A stretch of DNA of 64,000 nt from Candidatus Microgenomates bacterium (GCA_025449735.1 JANWIV010000002.1:186001-250000); one strand, 5' to 3'. Shown: positions 50,815-59,496, counted from the first letter of the stretch. The notes: generated by a model from the sequence alone, not told the origin. Made by a program: numbers and translations.

Positions 50815-50834
50815 CCATTTGTCTAGACAAATAG
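50815..50834. promoter_or_regulatory. Palindrome CCATTTGTCTAGACAAATAG, copy 1
   Basis: Core ATTTGTCTAGACAAAT self-complementary; repeated at 52385. Confidence 0.65.
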
Positions 50835-50873
50835 GCGAAAGTAGATTAAAAGACGTCAGACATTAAAATTAAA

Positions 50874-50902
50874 TTGACAGGGTAAATAATATTTGCTATA
50901 TT
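50874..50902 (+). promoter_or_regulatory. Leaderless promoter: TTGACA-N17-TATATT, 6 nt to ATG
   Basis: Spacer GGGTAAATAATATTTGC shared with 52589. Confidence 0.8.
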
Positions 50903-50908
50903 GCTTTT

Positions 50909-51424
50909 ATGACAGAGACAAATACTCATACTGAAGCTGAAACTCTAACAGCGGATTCTGCCTTGTCTCGATTAAAAAGCTTAACGTTAAGTGATAACCT
51001 ATTAGATCAATTTCAGGAGAATTGCTTAAATGGGGTTACTGCAGTAAGATTGGAAACCGAAGATAACAGTTATGATATTATATGGTTTGATGGTGGGGCA
51101 ACCTTTGTATCTTGCAATAAGGATGCTGATAACCAGTATAAAAAATTGTTAAATGTTTATAGAAAGTTTGAGCACGGCAACTTAATTCATGACGGTGAAA
51201 CTGTTGTGCCATTTATGGTGAATGAAATAAGCTCAAGAGTATATTATACTGAATATAGACATACTCCATACGTTCCAATTAAGGTGGAAGAATGGCAGTC
51301 GACACCAATGACTCTTCTATCAGAATTTGAAGAATCACTAAAGGCTCTATCTCAACAATCTGAATTAGAGTCACTTGAGCCAATGAAATCACCGAAGTTT
51401 CATAGCGGCGTGCCTCATAGTTAA
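50909..51424 (+). CDS. Hypothetical protein
   Basis: 171-aa ORF behind consensus promoter. Confidence 0.6.
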   Translation: MTETNTHTEAETLTADSALSRLKSLTLSDNLLDQFQENCLNGVTAVRLETEDNSYDIIWFDGGATFVSCNKDADNQYKKLLNVYRKFEHGNLIHDGETVVPFMVNEISSRVYYTEYRHTPYVPIKVEEWQSTPMTLLSEFEESLKALSQQSELESLEPMKSPKFHSGVPHS

Positions 51425-51543
51425 TTTATAGACATATTGATTTAAAAAAGAATCAGTGTCTAGGTTTAAGTTCAAATCTGTCCAGATGGCTGCCTTCTCT
51501 CTTGACTTAACAAGAGGAGTTTGATAAAGTACCGTTAAATAAA

Positions 51544-52290
51544 ATGTTAGTAGAAAGTAGAGAATCAGTACAAGAATCCTTATCTCAAGAAAAGCTTGAT
51601 TATTACACGAGACTTAGAAGAGAAGTCATTGAATCAAATGTCATTCCCGATATTGCCAGCGTTTCATCATGGTTACAATATCAAGAACCTCGAATTAAGG
51701 GAGCTAAACCAAGAGAAAATCTCCCCGATTCAGTACAAGTAGCAAATTTGCTTGATAGATTGAGCGAAATGTTACTAAATAGACTTGATACAGTAGAGAA
51801 GGATGCTATTTTTGGTAGTGTCCATTTAGGCTTGTATAGTAGCAACTATTTACATAGAGGGAAAATGAAACCATATATGCCTCAGTTTAATGGCATATCT
51901 CGAGATATCTTTGATAATGCCGCGTCAAAGTTTCTTACTAGTCTTCAAGGAGAAGTTCCATTAAAATTTGATTATGCTTGGGACGATATTGTGGCAATCT
52001 ATGAGGCCATGGGTAAACCTTTACCCAAACTTCCAGAGGAATTAATATGGGTTGATGATCCTGATGGTGGTTGCATTAATGATTCTGTAAGCGTCACTTT
52101 ACCAACAAAAGCACCATTCACTTTCGTATCTTATAGGTACAAGCTTGACCAATATGGAAAGCTCGAGCTGCCATCGGTTAAAGAGTCAGACCCGAAAAAT
52201 GTCTCACTTCAACTTATTAGGCTTGATTCTTTATATCCTCAAGCTCCATATCAACGCTCAATCCGCTTTCCAGGATTTAAACAAGGATGA
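51544..52290 (+). CDS. Hypothetical protein
   Basis: 248-aa ORF; upstream TTGACT-N17-TAAAGT. Confidence 0.6.
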   Translation: MLVESRESVQESLSQEKLDYYTRLRREVIESNVIPDIASVSSWLQYQEPRIKGAKPRENLPDSVQVANLLDRLSEMLLNRLDTVEKDAIFGSVHLGLYSSNYLHRGKMKPYMPQFNGISRDIFDNAASKFLTSLQGEVPLKFDYAWDDIVAIYEAMGKPLPKLPEELIWVDDPDGGCINDSVSVTLPTKAPFTFVSYRYKLDQYGKLELPSVKESDPKNVSLQLIRLDSLYPQAPYQRSIRFPGFKQG

Positions 52291-52384
52291 ATAGTTATGT
52301 AATTCTAATTTCATATGCGTGCTGTAAGTTCAATTCCACCCCAGAGGTGTACCACGATAATTTATAGTCTTGACATATTTATAA

Positions 52385-52404
52385 CCATTTGTCTAGACAA
52401 ATGG
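52385..52404. promoter_or_regulatory. Perfect palindrome CCATTTGTCTAGACAAATGG, copy 2
   Basis: 20-nt self-complementary. Confidence 0.75.
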
Positions 52405-52588
52405 ACGGAACTATATCAAAAGATTGCAGAAAAAATAATAGTGCATTAAATTTCACCATGATTTCGAATTATATAGACTATCACTGACTGTTATATTATC
52501 GACAACCGATAAAAATGATTTAATTATGATCGAATGTTTAAACAATCGATCATAAATGCATCAAAAGACATCGGAAATTTAAATTAAA

Positions 52589-52617
52589 TTGACAGGATAA
52601 ATAATATTTGCTATATA
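52589..52617 (+). promoter_or_regulatory. Leaderless promoter: TTGACA-N17-TATATA, 6 nt to ATG
   Basis: Spacer GGATAAATAATATTTGC. Confidence 0.8.
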
Positions 52618-52623
52618 TGAGTC

Positions 52624-53175
52624 ATGATTGAAGCAGTTGACGTCGACTCCGGTTTAGAAAACAGAATCCAAGATGTTAATTCAAGGACAGAAGAAGTTGC
52701 AGATCAATTCCGTGATCTTGCGAAACACCCACAGTTGCTACCTTCTGCCGCTGAGGCATTTACAAGAGGTCTTAATTTTATTGAGTTTCCCGTTGGTCTT
52801 GATACCTGCCGGCTAGGCTTTGGTTCAGCTAGTAGCATTAATAGCATGCTTGTCCAAGTTCACCTTTTCTCTGAAGATTTTACTAATGAAGAACATGCTG
52901 ACATCGAGGTTGACCGTGAGAGGCGATCTAGCAGTTCGGATGAAGATGATGAAGAGGACGACGAAGAAGGGGATTTTAGTTATGTGGTTACTGATGAGAG
53001 TAAAAGAAAATATTCTACTCACTACACAATTAATGGTCATCCATGGCTTAGTGGAATGAACGACGAAAATCTAGCCGAGCTAGATGTCCTTGAGCAAATC
53101 AGTGATTTTGGAACGAGAATAAAAGCTTCACTTGATGCTCAGCAAAATATTCCTAGTGGTCTGCCACATGGTTGA
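52624..53175 (+). CDS. Hypothetical protein with acidic SSDEDDEEDDEEGD stretch, paralogue of 50179..50709
   Basis: SRTEEVADQFRDLAKHPQLLPSAAEAFTRG; DENLAELDVLEQISDFGTRIKASLD. Confidence 0.65.
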   Translation: MIEAVDVDSGLENRIQDVNSRTEEVADQFRDLAKHPQLLPSAAEAFTRGLNFIEFPVGLDTCRLGFGSASSINSMLVQVHLFSEDFTNEEHADIEVDRERRSSSSDEDDEEDDEEGDFSYVVTDESKRKYSTHYTINGHPWLSGMNDENLAELDVLEQISDFGTRIKASLDAQQNIPSGLPHG

Positions 53176-53383
53176 AATAAAAAATAACCTCTCCATCCTC
53201 AACCTCTGAGTAGTAATTTCCTACACAAGGGTAGAAGATGGAGAACAAAAGCGGACACGCTCATTTGAGTCTGGCATGCAAAGGCGCCAGCCCTTAAGCG
53301 TTATCGCTATACTTGTTCTCCATCTGCCACGACTTCGTTATTTCAGTTTGAGCAGACTCGAGTTGTCGTCTCATAGACAACGC

Positions 53384-54304
53384 CTAATTGACGATCAACT
53401 TGTCCGAGTGTTGCCAATCTGGCAACGTCTTATCCAGCCCCCATACCAAATTGAGCCATCTTAAGGTGCTTATGATATACCAGCTCGGGTCAAATTGATA
53501 CCATCTCAGGCCATGGCGTGGTGACGTAGGAAAAGCATGATGGTTATTGTGCCATCCTTCACCGAAGCTTAGGAGGGCTACAATCAAGTGATTTCGGCTC
53601 TGATCATCAGTGCTAAATTGCCTTGAGCCAAACATGTGACAGATAGAGTTGACGCTCCACGTGACGTGGTTGGTGACTCCGTAGCGTACCAGGCCACCCC
53701 AGACAAAAGCCCACCAAGCTGAAGACCAACTCCAGGTGGCTGAGTCTGACCAAAACCCTGAGAGGCCGCCGATAGTTGCCGGGAGAACTAAGCTGAGTAC
53801 AACCCAGAATGCAAAGGTTCTCTCAAACCAACGAGCCATTTTGTCTGTATGCATGAAATGAGCTCGTAGTTCATAGACTCGGTCGCTGTAGTTGGTAAAT
53901 AGCCAACCACAATGAGCGTGAATAAAGCCTTGCAAAGGGCTATGAGGGTCACCTTCTTTGTCAGAGAGTTCGTGATGTACGGCGTGAACCGCTTTCCATG
54001 TCAAAGCGCCACCTTCCATCGCCATTGAACCTAAAGCGTAGAAAACGAAGCGGACGGAAGAGAAACATTGGAAGCCTTTATGGGTAAGTAGGCGGTGGTA
54101 TCCAATGGTAACCCCCAACCCCGTGAGAAGCCAAAGCCCAAGAAGCAGAGCAATATCGAGTATAGTCACATATCGCTCCCAAGTGCTGAAAATGGCAAAT
54201 ATTAAGCCAAGAATTGGGCAGATGATAAAGATGAGCATTGCTACTTTGTGTTTGACATTGGTTTCGGAGACTGTAGAGTTTATCGTCTTTTTCGATGTGA
54301 CCAT
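53384..54304 (-). CDS. Membrane fatty-acid (acyl-CoA delta-9 type) desaturase
   Basis: Histidine boxes GYHRLLTH, HAVHH, GEGWHNNHHAFP. Confidence 0.93.
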   Translation of the reverse strand: MVTSKKTINSTVSETNVKHKVAMLIFIICPILGLIFAIFSTWERYVTILDIALLLGLWLLTGLGVTIGYHRLLTHKGFQCFSSVRFVFYALGSMAMEGGALTWKAVHAVHHELSDKEGDPHSPLQGFIHAHCGWLFTNYSDRVYELRAHFMHTDKMARWFERTFAFWVVLSLVLPATIGGLSGFWSDSATWSWSSAWWAFVWGGLVRYGVTNHVTWSVNSICHMFGSRQFSTDDQSRNHLIVALLSFGEGWHNNHHAFPTSPRHGLRWYQFDPSWYIISTLRWLNLVWGLDKTLPDWQHSDKLIVN

Positions 54305-54430
54305 TATGATGGTCCTTTCTTTATTTTGAAGTCGTGGTGTCAATGAGCTACCGTCGATTATATCAGATCAAATATTTCAATATATTTTAAATACAATTGA
54401 AATGCAGTCGATGTCAAGTTATAATTGAAC

Positions 54431-56089
54431 ATGCCCAAGTATATATTTGTTTCCGGAGGGGTTATATCCGGCCTCGGTAAAGGCATTACCGCCGCCTCCA
54501 TTGCTCTACTCCTAAAATCAGCCGGTTATCGAGTCACTCCAATTAAGTGCGAAAACTATCTAAACATTGATGCTGGTACCATAAACCCGATTGAGCATGG
54601 TGATCCTTTTCTTTGTGAGGATGGTACCGAAGCTGATATGGATATCGGTACTTATGAAAAATTCTTAGGCCAAGATATGACAAGAGTCAATTTTGTCACC
54701 ATGGGTCAAATTTATAAAAAGGTAATTGATAAAGAGAGGCAATTTGAATATGGCGGTGAGGATGTGCAGGAAGTAATTCATATCACAGGTGAGATCATTG
54801 ATCGAATCAATATTGCGGTCAAGGAGGCGAACGCGGAAATTGCCGTCATTGAACTAGGTGGCACTGCTGGGGAATATCAGAATATTCTATATTATGAAGC
54901 CAATAGAATCCTAGCTTTTCGTCACCCGGGAGATGTGCTTCATGTCCATGTCAGTTATGTACCGACTCCGGCCCATTTGGGTGAACCTAAGACCAAACCT
55001 GCTCAGCTATCAGTACGAACCGTCAATTCCCTCGGCATTCAACCTGATATGCTGATTGCTCGCTCAGAACGCCCACTTGATAAAAGACGCTTGGATCGGT
55101 TAGCCCTGTTTTGCAATATTGCCCCACAGGATGTCTTTACGAGCCATAATGCCGATTCTGTCTACGAGGTACCACTTATTCTTGAAGCGCAAAATTTAAC
55201 GAGCCGACTTGAAAAAAAATTATCACTAACTCAAAAAGCGCCTAAGCTCAATGAGTGGAAGAAACTAGTGACGCAAACACTGGCAAAGAAAAAGAAGACA
55301 GTCTCAATTGCTATTGTTGGCAAGTATTTCAGCACCGGAGAATATCAATTGCGCGATTCATACGCGGCTCTTTTTGATGCACTTGATCATGCCGCGGTTG
55401 CGCAAAATGTCAATCTGGAATTGAAGTGGGTTGATGCTGAGAAAGTCGAGAAGCAGGGTATTGAAAAATTTATTGATAAGAACAGAATTTGTGGCATAAT
55501 CGTACCTATCGGTTGGGGGCCGCGAGGAGCAGAAGGGATGATTACCGCGGCGTCATATGCCCGGGTCAACAAGATTCCATACCTTGGGCTATGCTACGGT
55601 ATGCAGCTAGGAAGCATAGCTTTTGCCAGAGATGTCCTAGGTTTATCAAAAGCCAATACAGTTGAAAATTTACCCAAAGGTGAAGAACCAGTGATCCATT
55701 TGATGCCAGCTCAAGCGAAGTTTATGAAACGTCGGGCCTATGGTGGCACCATGCGCCTCGGTGGTTGGGAAGCAATTGTCAAGCGTGGCACTCGCGCCTG
55801 GAGAATTTATGACAAATATAATGGCTTTATTAATAAAAAAGAAGGCCTAACGAGTGAACGACATCGGCATCGTTATGAGTTTAATGACAAGTATTCAGCC
55901 ATGTTTGAAAAAGCTGGGGGTATAATTTCCGCTCGTTCAAAAGTTGAGGGTTTGGCCGAGATAATAGAACTTGACACCAAAATCCACCCCTTTTATCTCG
56001 GCACCCAAGGGCATCCAGAATATAAAAGCCGACCTCTCTCCCCACATCCGATTTTTCTTGAGTTCATTGAAGCTTGTACTATGATCTAA
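54431..56089 (+). CDS. pyrG: CTP synthase
   Basis: PKYIFVSGGVISGLGKGITAASI; GLCYGMQLG amidotransferase nucleophile. Confidence 0.96.
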   Translation: MPKYIFVSGGVISGLGKGITAASIALLLKSAGYRVTPIKCENYLNIDAGTINPIEHGDPFLCEDGTEADMDIGTYEKFLGQDMTRVNFVTMGQIYKKVIDKERQFEYGGEDVQEVIHITGEIIDRINIAVKEANAEIAVIELGGTAGEYQNILYYEANRILAFRHPGDVLHVHVSYVPTPAHLGEPKTKPAQLSVRTVNSLGIQPDMLIARSERPLDKRRLDRLALFCNIAPQDVFTSHNADSVYEVPLILEAQNLTSRLEKKLSLTQKAPKLNEWKKLVTQTLAKKKKTVSIAIVGKYFSTGEYQLRDSYAALFDALDHAAVAQNVNLELKWVDAEKVEKQGIEKFIDKNRICGIIVPIGWGPRGAEGMITAASYARVNKIPYLGLCYGMQLGSIAFARDVLGLSKANTVENLPKGEEPVIHLMPAQAKFMKRRAYGGTMRLGGWEAIVKRGTRAWRIYDKYNGFINKKEGLTSERHRHRYEFNDKYSAMFEKAGGIISARSKVEGLAEIIELDTKIHPFYLGTQGHPEYKSRPLSPHPIFLEFIEACTMI

Positions 56090-56109
56090 TTATTGATATA
56101 ATTAAACTA

Positions 56110-56188
56110 CATGAAGTATATATCATGAATCGTGAAGCATTATAATCCAGATAATGTTTCAGGCTTCAAGTTACCTGTTTCATGAATA
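56110..56188. repeat. Heptad array M (CATGAAG type, inverted halves) between pyrG and rplS
   Basis: CATGAAG TATATAT CATGAAT CGTGAAG CATTATA ATCCAGATA ATGTTTC AGGCTTC AAGTTAC CTGTTTC ATGAATA. Confidence 0.75.
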
Positions 56189-56191
56189 AAT

Positions 56192-56515
56192 ATGGCTAAT
56201 TCACTTAAATTCAACGAAACAATAATCAATGTCGGTGACACGATTCGTGTCTCATATGCTTTCAACGAAAAAGGCAAGGAAAAGACCCAGGACTTTGAAG
56301 GTATTGTGCTGAGAATAAGAGGTATGGGAGTTGGCAAAAGCTTCACTGTACGTCGGATGACTCGAAGCAAGATTGGGGTCGAGCGAATTTTCCCAGTCTT
56401 ATCACCATTTATCAAAGCAATCACAATCATGCGTAAATCAAAGACAAGAAAAGCGGGAGCACGATTTATTCGTAATAAATCAGATAAAGAGATCAGAGAA
56501 AGATTGTATACTTAA
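56192..56515 (+). CDS. rplS: 50S ribosomal protein L19
   Basis: GDTIRVSYAFNEKGKEKTQDFEGIVLRIRGMGVGKSFTVRRM. Confidence 0.95.
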   Translation: MANSLKFNETIINVGDTIRVSYAFNEKGKEKTQDFEGIVLRIRGMGVGKSFTVRRMTRSKIGVERIFPVLSPFIKAITIMRKSKTRKAGARFIRNKSDKEIRERLYT

Positions 56516-56524
56516 ACCTAATAT

Positions 56525-56878
56525 ATGAATGTGGGAGCACTTGGTGAACACCTTGCTCGTCAATATCTTCAAGAAAAAGACTATTCATTCGTAACCTCAA
56601 ATTTTCGCACACGGGCTGGTGAAATTGATCTTATCTTCAAACAAGGCAATACTTATATATTCGTCGAAGTCAAAACGCGCTTATCTGATCGATTAGGTAA
56701 GCCCTACGAAGCGGTTGGTTTTCATAAAAAGCTTCGTATGAAGCGCGCTATTGATTATTATTTGTTAACTAATAAAATCGGTCAATCCCCGTTGCGAGTT
56801 GATATCGTGTCGATTTTATTGCATAGTAATGGACAAATATCAGATCTTAAACATTTTGAAAACATTGAGATAGATTAA
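56525..56878 (+). CDS. yraN: YraN/UPF0102 family endonuclease-like protein
   Basis: FRTRAGEIDLIFKQGNTYIFVEVKTR. Confidence 0.93.
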   Translation: MNVGALGEHLARQYLQEKDYSFVTSNFRTRAGEIDLIFKQGNTYIFVEVKTRLSDRLGKPYEAVGFHKKLRMKRAIDYYLLTNKIGQSPLRVDIVSILLHSNGQISDLKHFENIEID

Positions 56879-56911
56879 ATTTGTCATATTTTGGGAAGGA
56901 GGTGAAAATAA

Positions 56912-57568
56912 ATGGTAATATTTGACTCAATTTCCGCAATCACAACCTCAGCTCTAGATAGTTTTGTCACCTATATTCCTCATTTAATTGGAGGAATAAT
57001 TATTCTTGCAATTGGGGTGATTTTATCTCAGATTGCAAGGAGACTACTATCTTCTGTCTTTGGTTTCTTTAAGCTGGATTCAATGATTGCTGATGCCAAG
57101 CTCGGGTCAGCTCGCGAGGTGAAAATTTGGCAGGAGACGATTACCGAAATCACCGTTTGGGCGATTGTCATTTTGTTTCTTATCCCCGCAGCAGAAGCTT
57201 GGGGCTTGACACAAGTGACAGTAGTCTTGAATCGATTGTTGTTTTTCATCCCTAACCTGCTGATTGCAGTAATCATTGCTTTTATCGGAATGGTCCTAGC
57301 TGGGCTAGCGAGCGACATTATTCGCTCTAGTGTCCGTAGTGTCGGCTCAAACTCAGCAAACACCTTGGCAACAATCACCAAGGGTGCAGTACTATTTTTT
57401 ACGGCGCTCGTGGTATTGAACCAACTTGGTGTCGCTCAGGACCTGGTGAGAATACTTTTCACTGGAATTGTTGCGATGCTAGCGATTGCTGGTGGACTAG
57501 CTTTTGGCCTTGGTGGCCAAACTTTAGCTCGAGAAATACTTGACGAGCTAAAAAAGAGCGTTAAGTAA
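56912..57568 (+). CDS. Conserved TM-helix (MscS-related) membrane protein
   Basis: AGGLAFGLGGQTLAREILDEL; repeated TM helices; SD GGAGGTGA. Confidence 0.75.
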   Translation: MVIFDSISAITTSALDSFVTYIPHLIGGIIILAIGVILSQIARRLLSSVFGFFKLDSMIADAKLGSAREVKIWQETITEITVWAIVILFLIPAAEAWGLTQVTVVLNRLLFFIPNLLIAVIIAFIGMVLAGLASDIIRSSVRSVGSNSANTLATITKGAVLFFTALVVLNQLGVAQDLVRILFTGIVAMLAIAGGLAFGLGGQTLAREILDELKKSVK

Positions 57569-57587
57569 GTCCGTCCTTGTAAGTAAT

Positions 57588-57622
57588 GTCGGGGGTTGGA
57601 TGAAAACAAGCCAATCCCCGAC
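57588..57622 (+). terminator. Hairpin GTCGGGGGTTGG-ATGAAAACAAG-CCAATCCCCGAC
   Basis: 11-bp stem; no long T run, so terminator role tentative. Confidence 0.5.
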
Positions 57623-57659
57623 CGGAATAGTGATTATTTATATTTATATAATAAAAAAA

Positions 57660-57911
57660 ATGCCTACACTATGTGAAGGAATTCGTTGTTATCGTGAGGT
57701 TGGCCCTGGTGGCCTTCGAGTTAATTATGAAGAATTAGAACATCTTAAATCAGACCGCAAGCGATATCTAACTGGTCAGAAACAATGGCCAGTCGAAAGT
57801 ACTCAGGTGTTAAGAGGTACACCAGCCCAAATCGATGAGTGGAAACAAGCACTCGATCCAGAGCTTCATCCCGATTTGAATCTACCAGGGGATGAAGGAA
57901 TAGTCTATTAA
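57660..57911 (+). CDS. Hypothetical protein
   Basis: ORF from MPTLCEG. Confidence 0.45.
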   Translation: MPTLCEGIRCYREVGPGGLRVNYEELEHLKSDRKRYLTGQKQWPVESTQVLRGTPAQIDEWKQALDPELHPDLNLPGDEGIVY

Positions 57912-57964
57912 GATTTGTATATAGTGTAAGTTAGCTTCATACTTAAAGAGGTTATAATTAAATA

Positions 57965-58444
57965 ATGATCAATCCGGCACCAAATCTAGAAAGATCTTGG
58001 CTAGAAGCAGAACTAAATCCTTCTTCAACTTCTAAAATTAATTCCAAAAAAGTGATTGTATTTCAAAAAGAATTAGCCGATATTTGCAACATGCACATTT
58101 TCTGTGGACCAATGGTGGTTTCACCTGATGAGGATGATTCATTATACGTATACAAAACAAACCAAAAGTTTAAGCCGAGGGATTGGAATGCATATGCCTG
58201 GTGGACAAGAAAAGACGCTTCAAATGTGTTGACAATCCTTGATCATTCACATGAGTCATTTTATTATTACCCAGAGCACAACTTGATCGACATATCAATT
58301 GCAACATGCAACACCTATGACCTTCAAAAAGTTTTGAATTATATTTATGCTTTTTGGAATCCGACACAGGGCATAAGATATGCCTTTTTACATCCAAATA
58401 ATGCCACTACAAAATGGCAGTTATTTAAAAAGACGAACGTTTAA
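57965..58444 (+). CDS. Hypothetical protein
   Basis: 159-aa ORF; TATAAT 6 nt before ATG. Confidence 0.6.
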   Translation: MINPAPNLERSWLEAELNPSSTSKINSKKVIVFQKELADICNMHIFCGPMVVSPDEDDSLYVYKTNQKFKPRDWNAYAWWTRKDASNVLTILDHSHESFYYYPEHNLIDISIATCNTYDLQKVLNYIYAFWNPTQGIRYAFLHPNNATTKWQLFKKTNV

Positions 58445-58562
58445 ACATTAAAGCGCAACTAATGCTTGGCGCTCGACATTATTCTTCTTGAGGTATTATC
58501 TTGCTACAATACTATAATAACTTCCGACCATATGTAGAGGTTTGATAACCGAAGCTAAAAAC

Positions 58563-58587
58563 AAGGATAGTGACCCCAGTGGGATTC
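58563..58587 (-). pseudogene. tRNA-Glu 3'-end fragment (24/25 match to 58981-59005)
   Basis: aaggatagtgaccccagtgggattc vs aaggatagtgaccccagcgggattc. Confidence 0.7.
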
Positions 58588-58630
58588 CCTTCATCTTGTT
58601 TGCACTGAGTAAGCGAAAGCGAATCGAAGA

Positions 58631-58648
58631 GTGACCCCGACGGGATCC
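58631..58648 (-). pseudogene. Second, weaker tRNA-Glu 3'-end fragment
   Basis: gtgaccccgacgggatcc. Confidence 0.45.
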
Positions 58649-58706
58649 TCCTTCGTTAAAACTTCGGCGGACAAGTATCCCGCTTAATCTTTATCCTTCT
58701 CCAAAA

Positions 58707-58955
58707 CTACGGCTTTACTGAAAAATCGTTTTTCATAAATACCCAACCTGATCCTAACTTAAGATATTGTTCAAATGATACAGCTTGAGATTTGTTCTTA
58801 AACGCGCAGTACCACTCAAGCTCATAGTTTAGATTTGATTTTGTAGATAGCACCTTACCTGAATTATGTTTTTTAAAGCGATTTTTCAGATCGGGAGCTG
58901 ATCCGATGTAGTATCGACCTGTTACAAAATTTCTGAGAATATATGTGTAATACAT
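58707..58955 (-). CDS. Small GIY-YIG domain protein (1)
   Basis: YYTYILRNFVTGRYYIGSAPDLKNRFKKHNSG. Confidence 0.85.
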   Translation of the reverse strand: MYYTYILRNFVTGRYYIGSAPDLKNRFKKHNSGKVLSTKSNLNYELEWYCAFKNKSQAVSFEQYLKLGSGWVFMKNDFSVKP

Positions 58956-58988
58956 AGGCTTGCTAGCCGTAGCCTTGGCGAAGGATAG

Positions 58989-59062
58989 TGACCCCAGCGG
59001 GATTCGAACCCGCGATCTTCAGGATGAAAGCCTGACGTCCTAGGCCACTAGACGATGGGGCC
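58989..59062 (-). tRNA. tRNA-Glu(TTC)
   Basis: GGCCCCA/TGGGGTC, TCAGG-CTTTCAT-CCTGA, GCGGG-TTCGAAT-CCCGC. Confidence 0.94.
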
Positions 59063-59072
59063 AAATAATTTT

Positions 59073-59300
59073 TCAAGTCGCGCTCTTTTTTTCTATGATT
59101 TCAATTCTTTCTCTCTCTCTTTTTCTTGCCCGAGATAATTCACAAATTTCTTCATTATACCTCAAAATCCATGGTAGATAACGCTTTGTATACTTGCTAA
59201 GACCATTATTATGTTCGGTAAGTCTTCTTACTAAATTATCGGTACTTCCAATATAATATTTACCGTTTAATTTCGACTCTATTACATATACATAATACAT
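59073..59300 (-). CDS. Small GIY-YIG domain protein (2)
   Basis: YYVYVIESKLNGKYYIGSTDNLVRRLTEHNNG. Confidence 0.85.
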   Translation of the reverse strand: MYYVYVIESKLNGKYYIGSTDNLVRRLTEHNNGLSKYTKRYLPWILRYNEEICELSRARKRERERIEIIEKKSAT

Positions 59301-59308
59301 ACATTACA

Positions 59309-59400
59309 TAGTCCTAGGTCCCGTTCTCGTTGTCTGACAACTAGACGAGGATGCTCGTCTCCGCTCAAAGCGGGACGGCACCACTAGACGATGGGGCCAA
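59309..59400 (-). pseudogene. Degenerate tRNA-Glu 5'-end copy interrupted by a multi-hairpin insert
   Basis: ccactagacgatggggccaa (59381-59400) is a perfect 20-nt repeat of 59045-59064; gtcctagg at 59311-59318. Confidence 0.65.
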
Positions 59401-59461
59401 GTCACGCCTATATTTTACAACAAAAATGCAAAAAACAGTCGTTTAAAGCGAATTTCTAGGT

Positions 59462-59490
59462 TTGACAGGTGAAACAAATTCCGATAAACT
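59462..59490 (+). promoter_or_regulatory. Leaderless promoter: TTGACA-N17-TAAACT, 6 nt to ATG
   Basis: Consensus -35 with 17-nt spacer. Confidence 0.7.
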
Positions 59491-59496
59491 TTTTGA

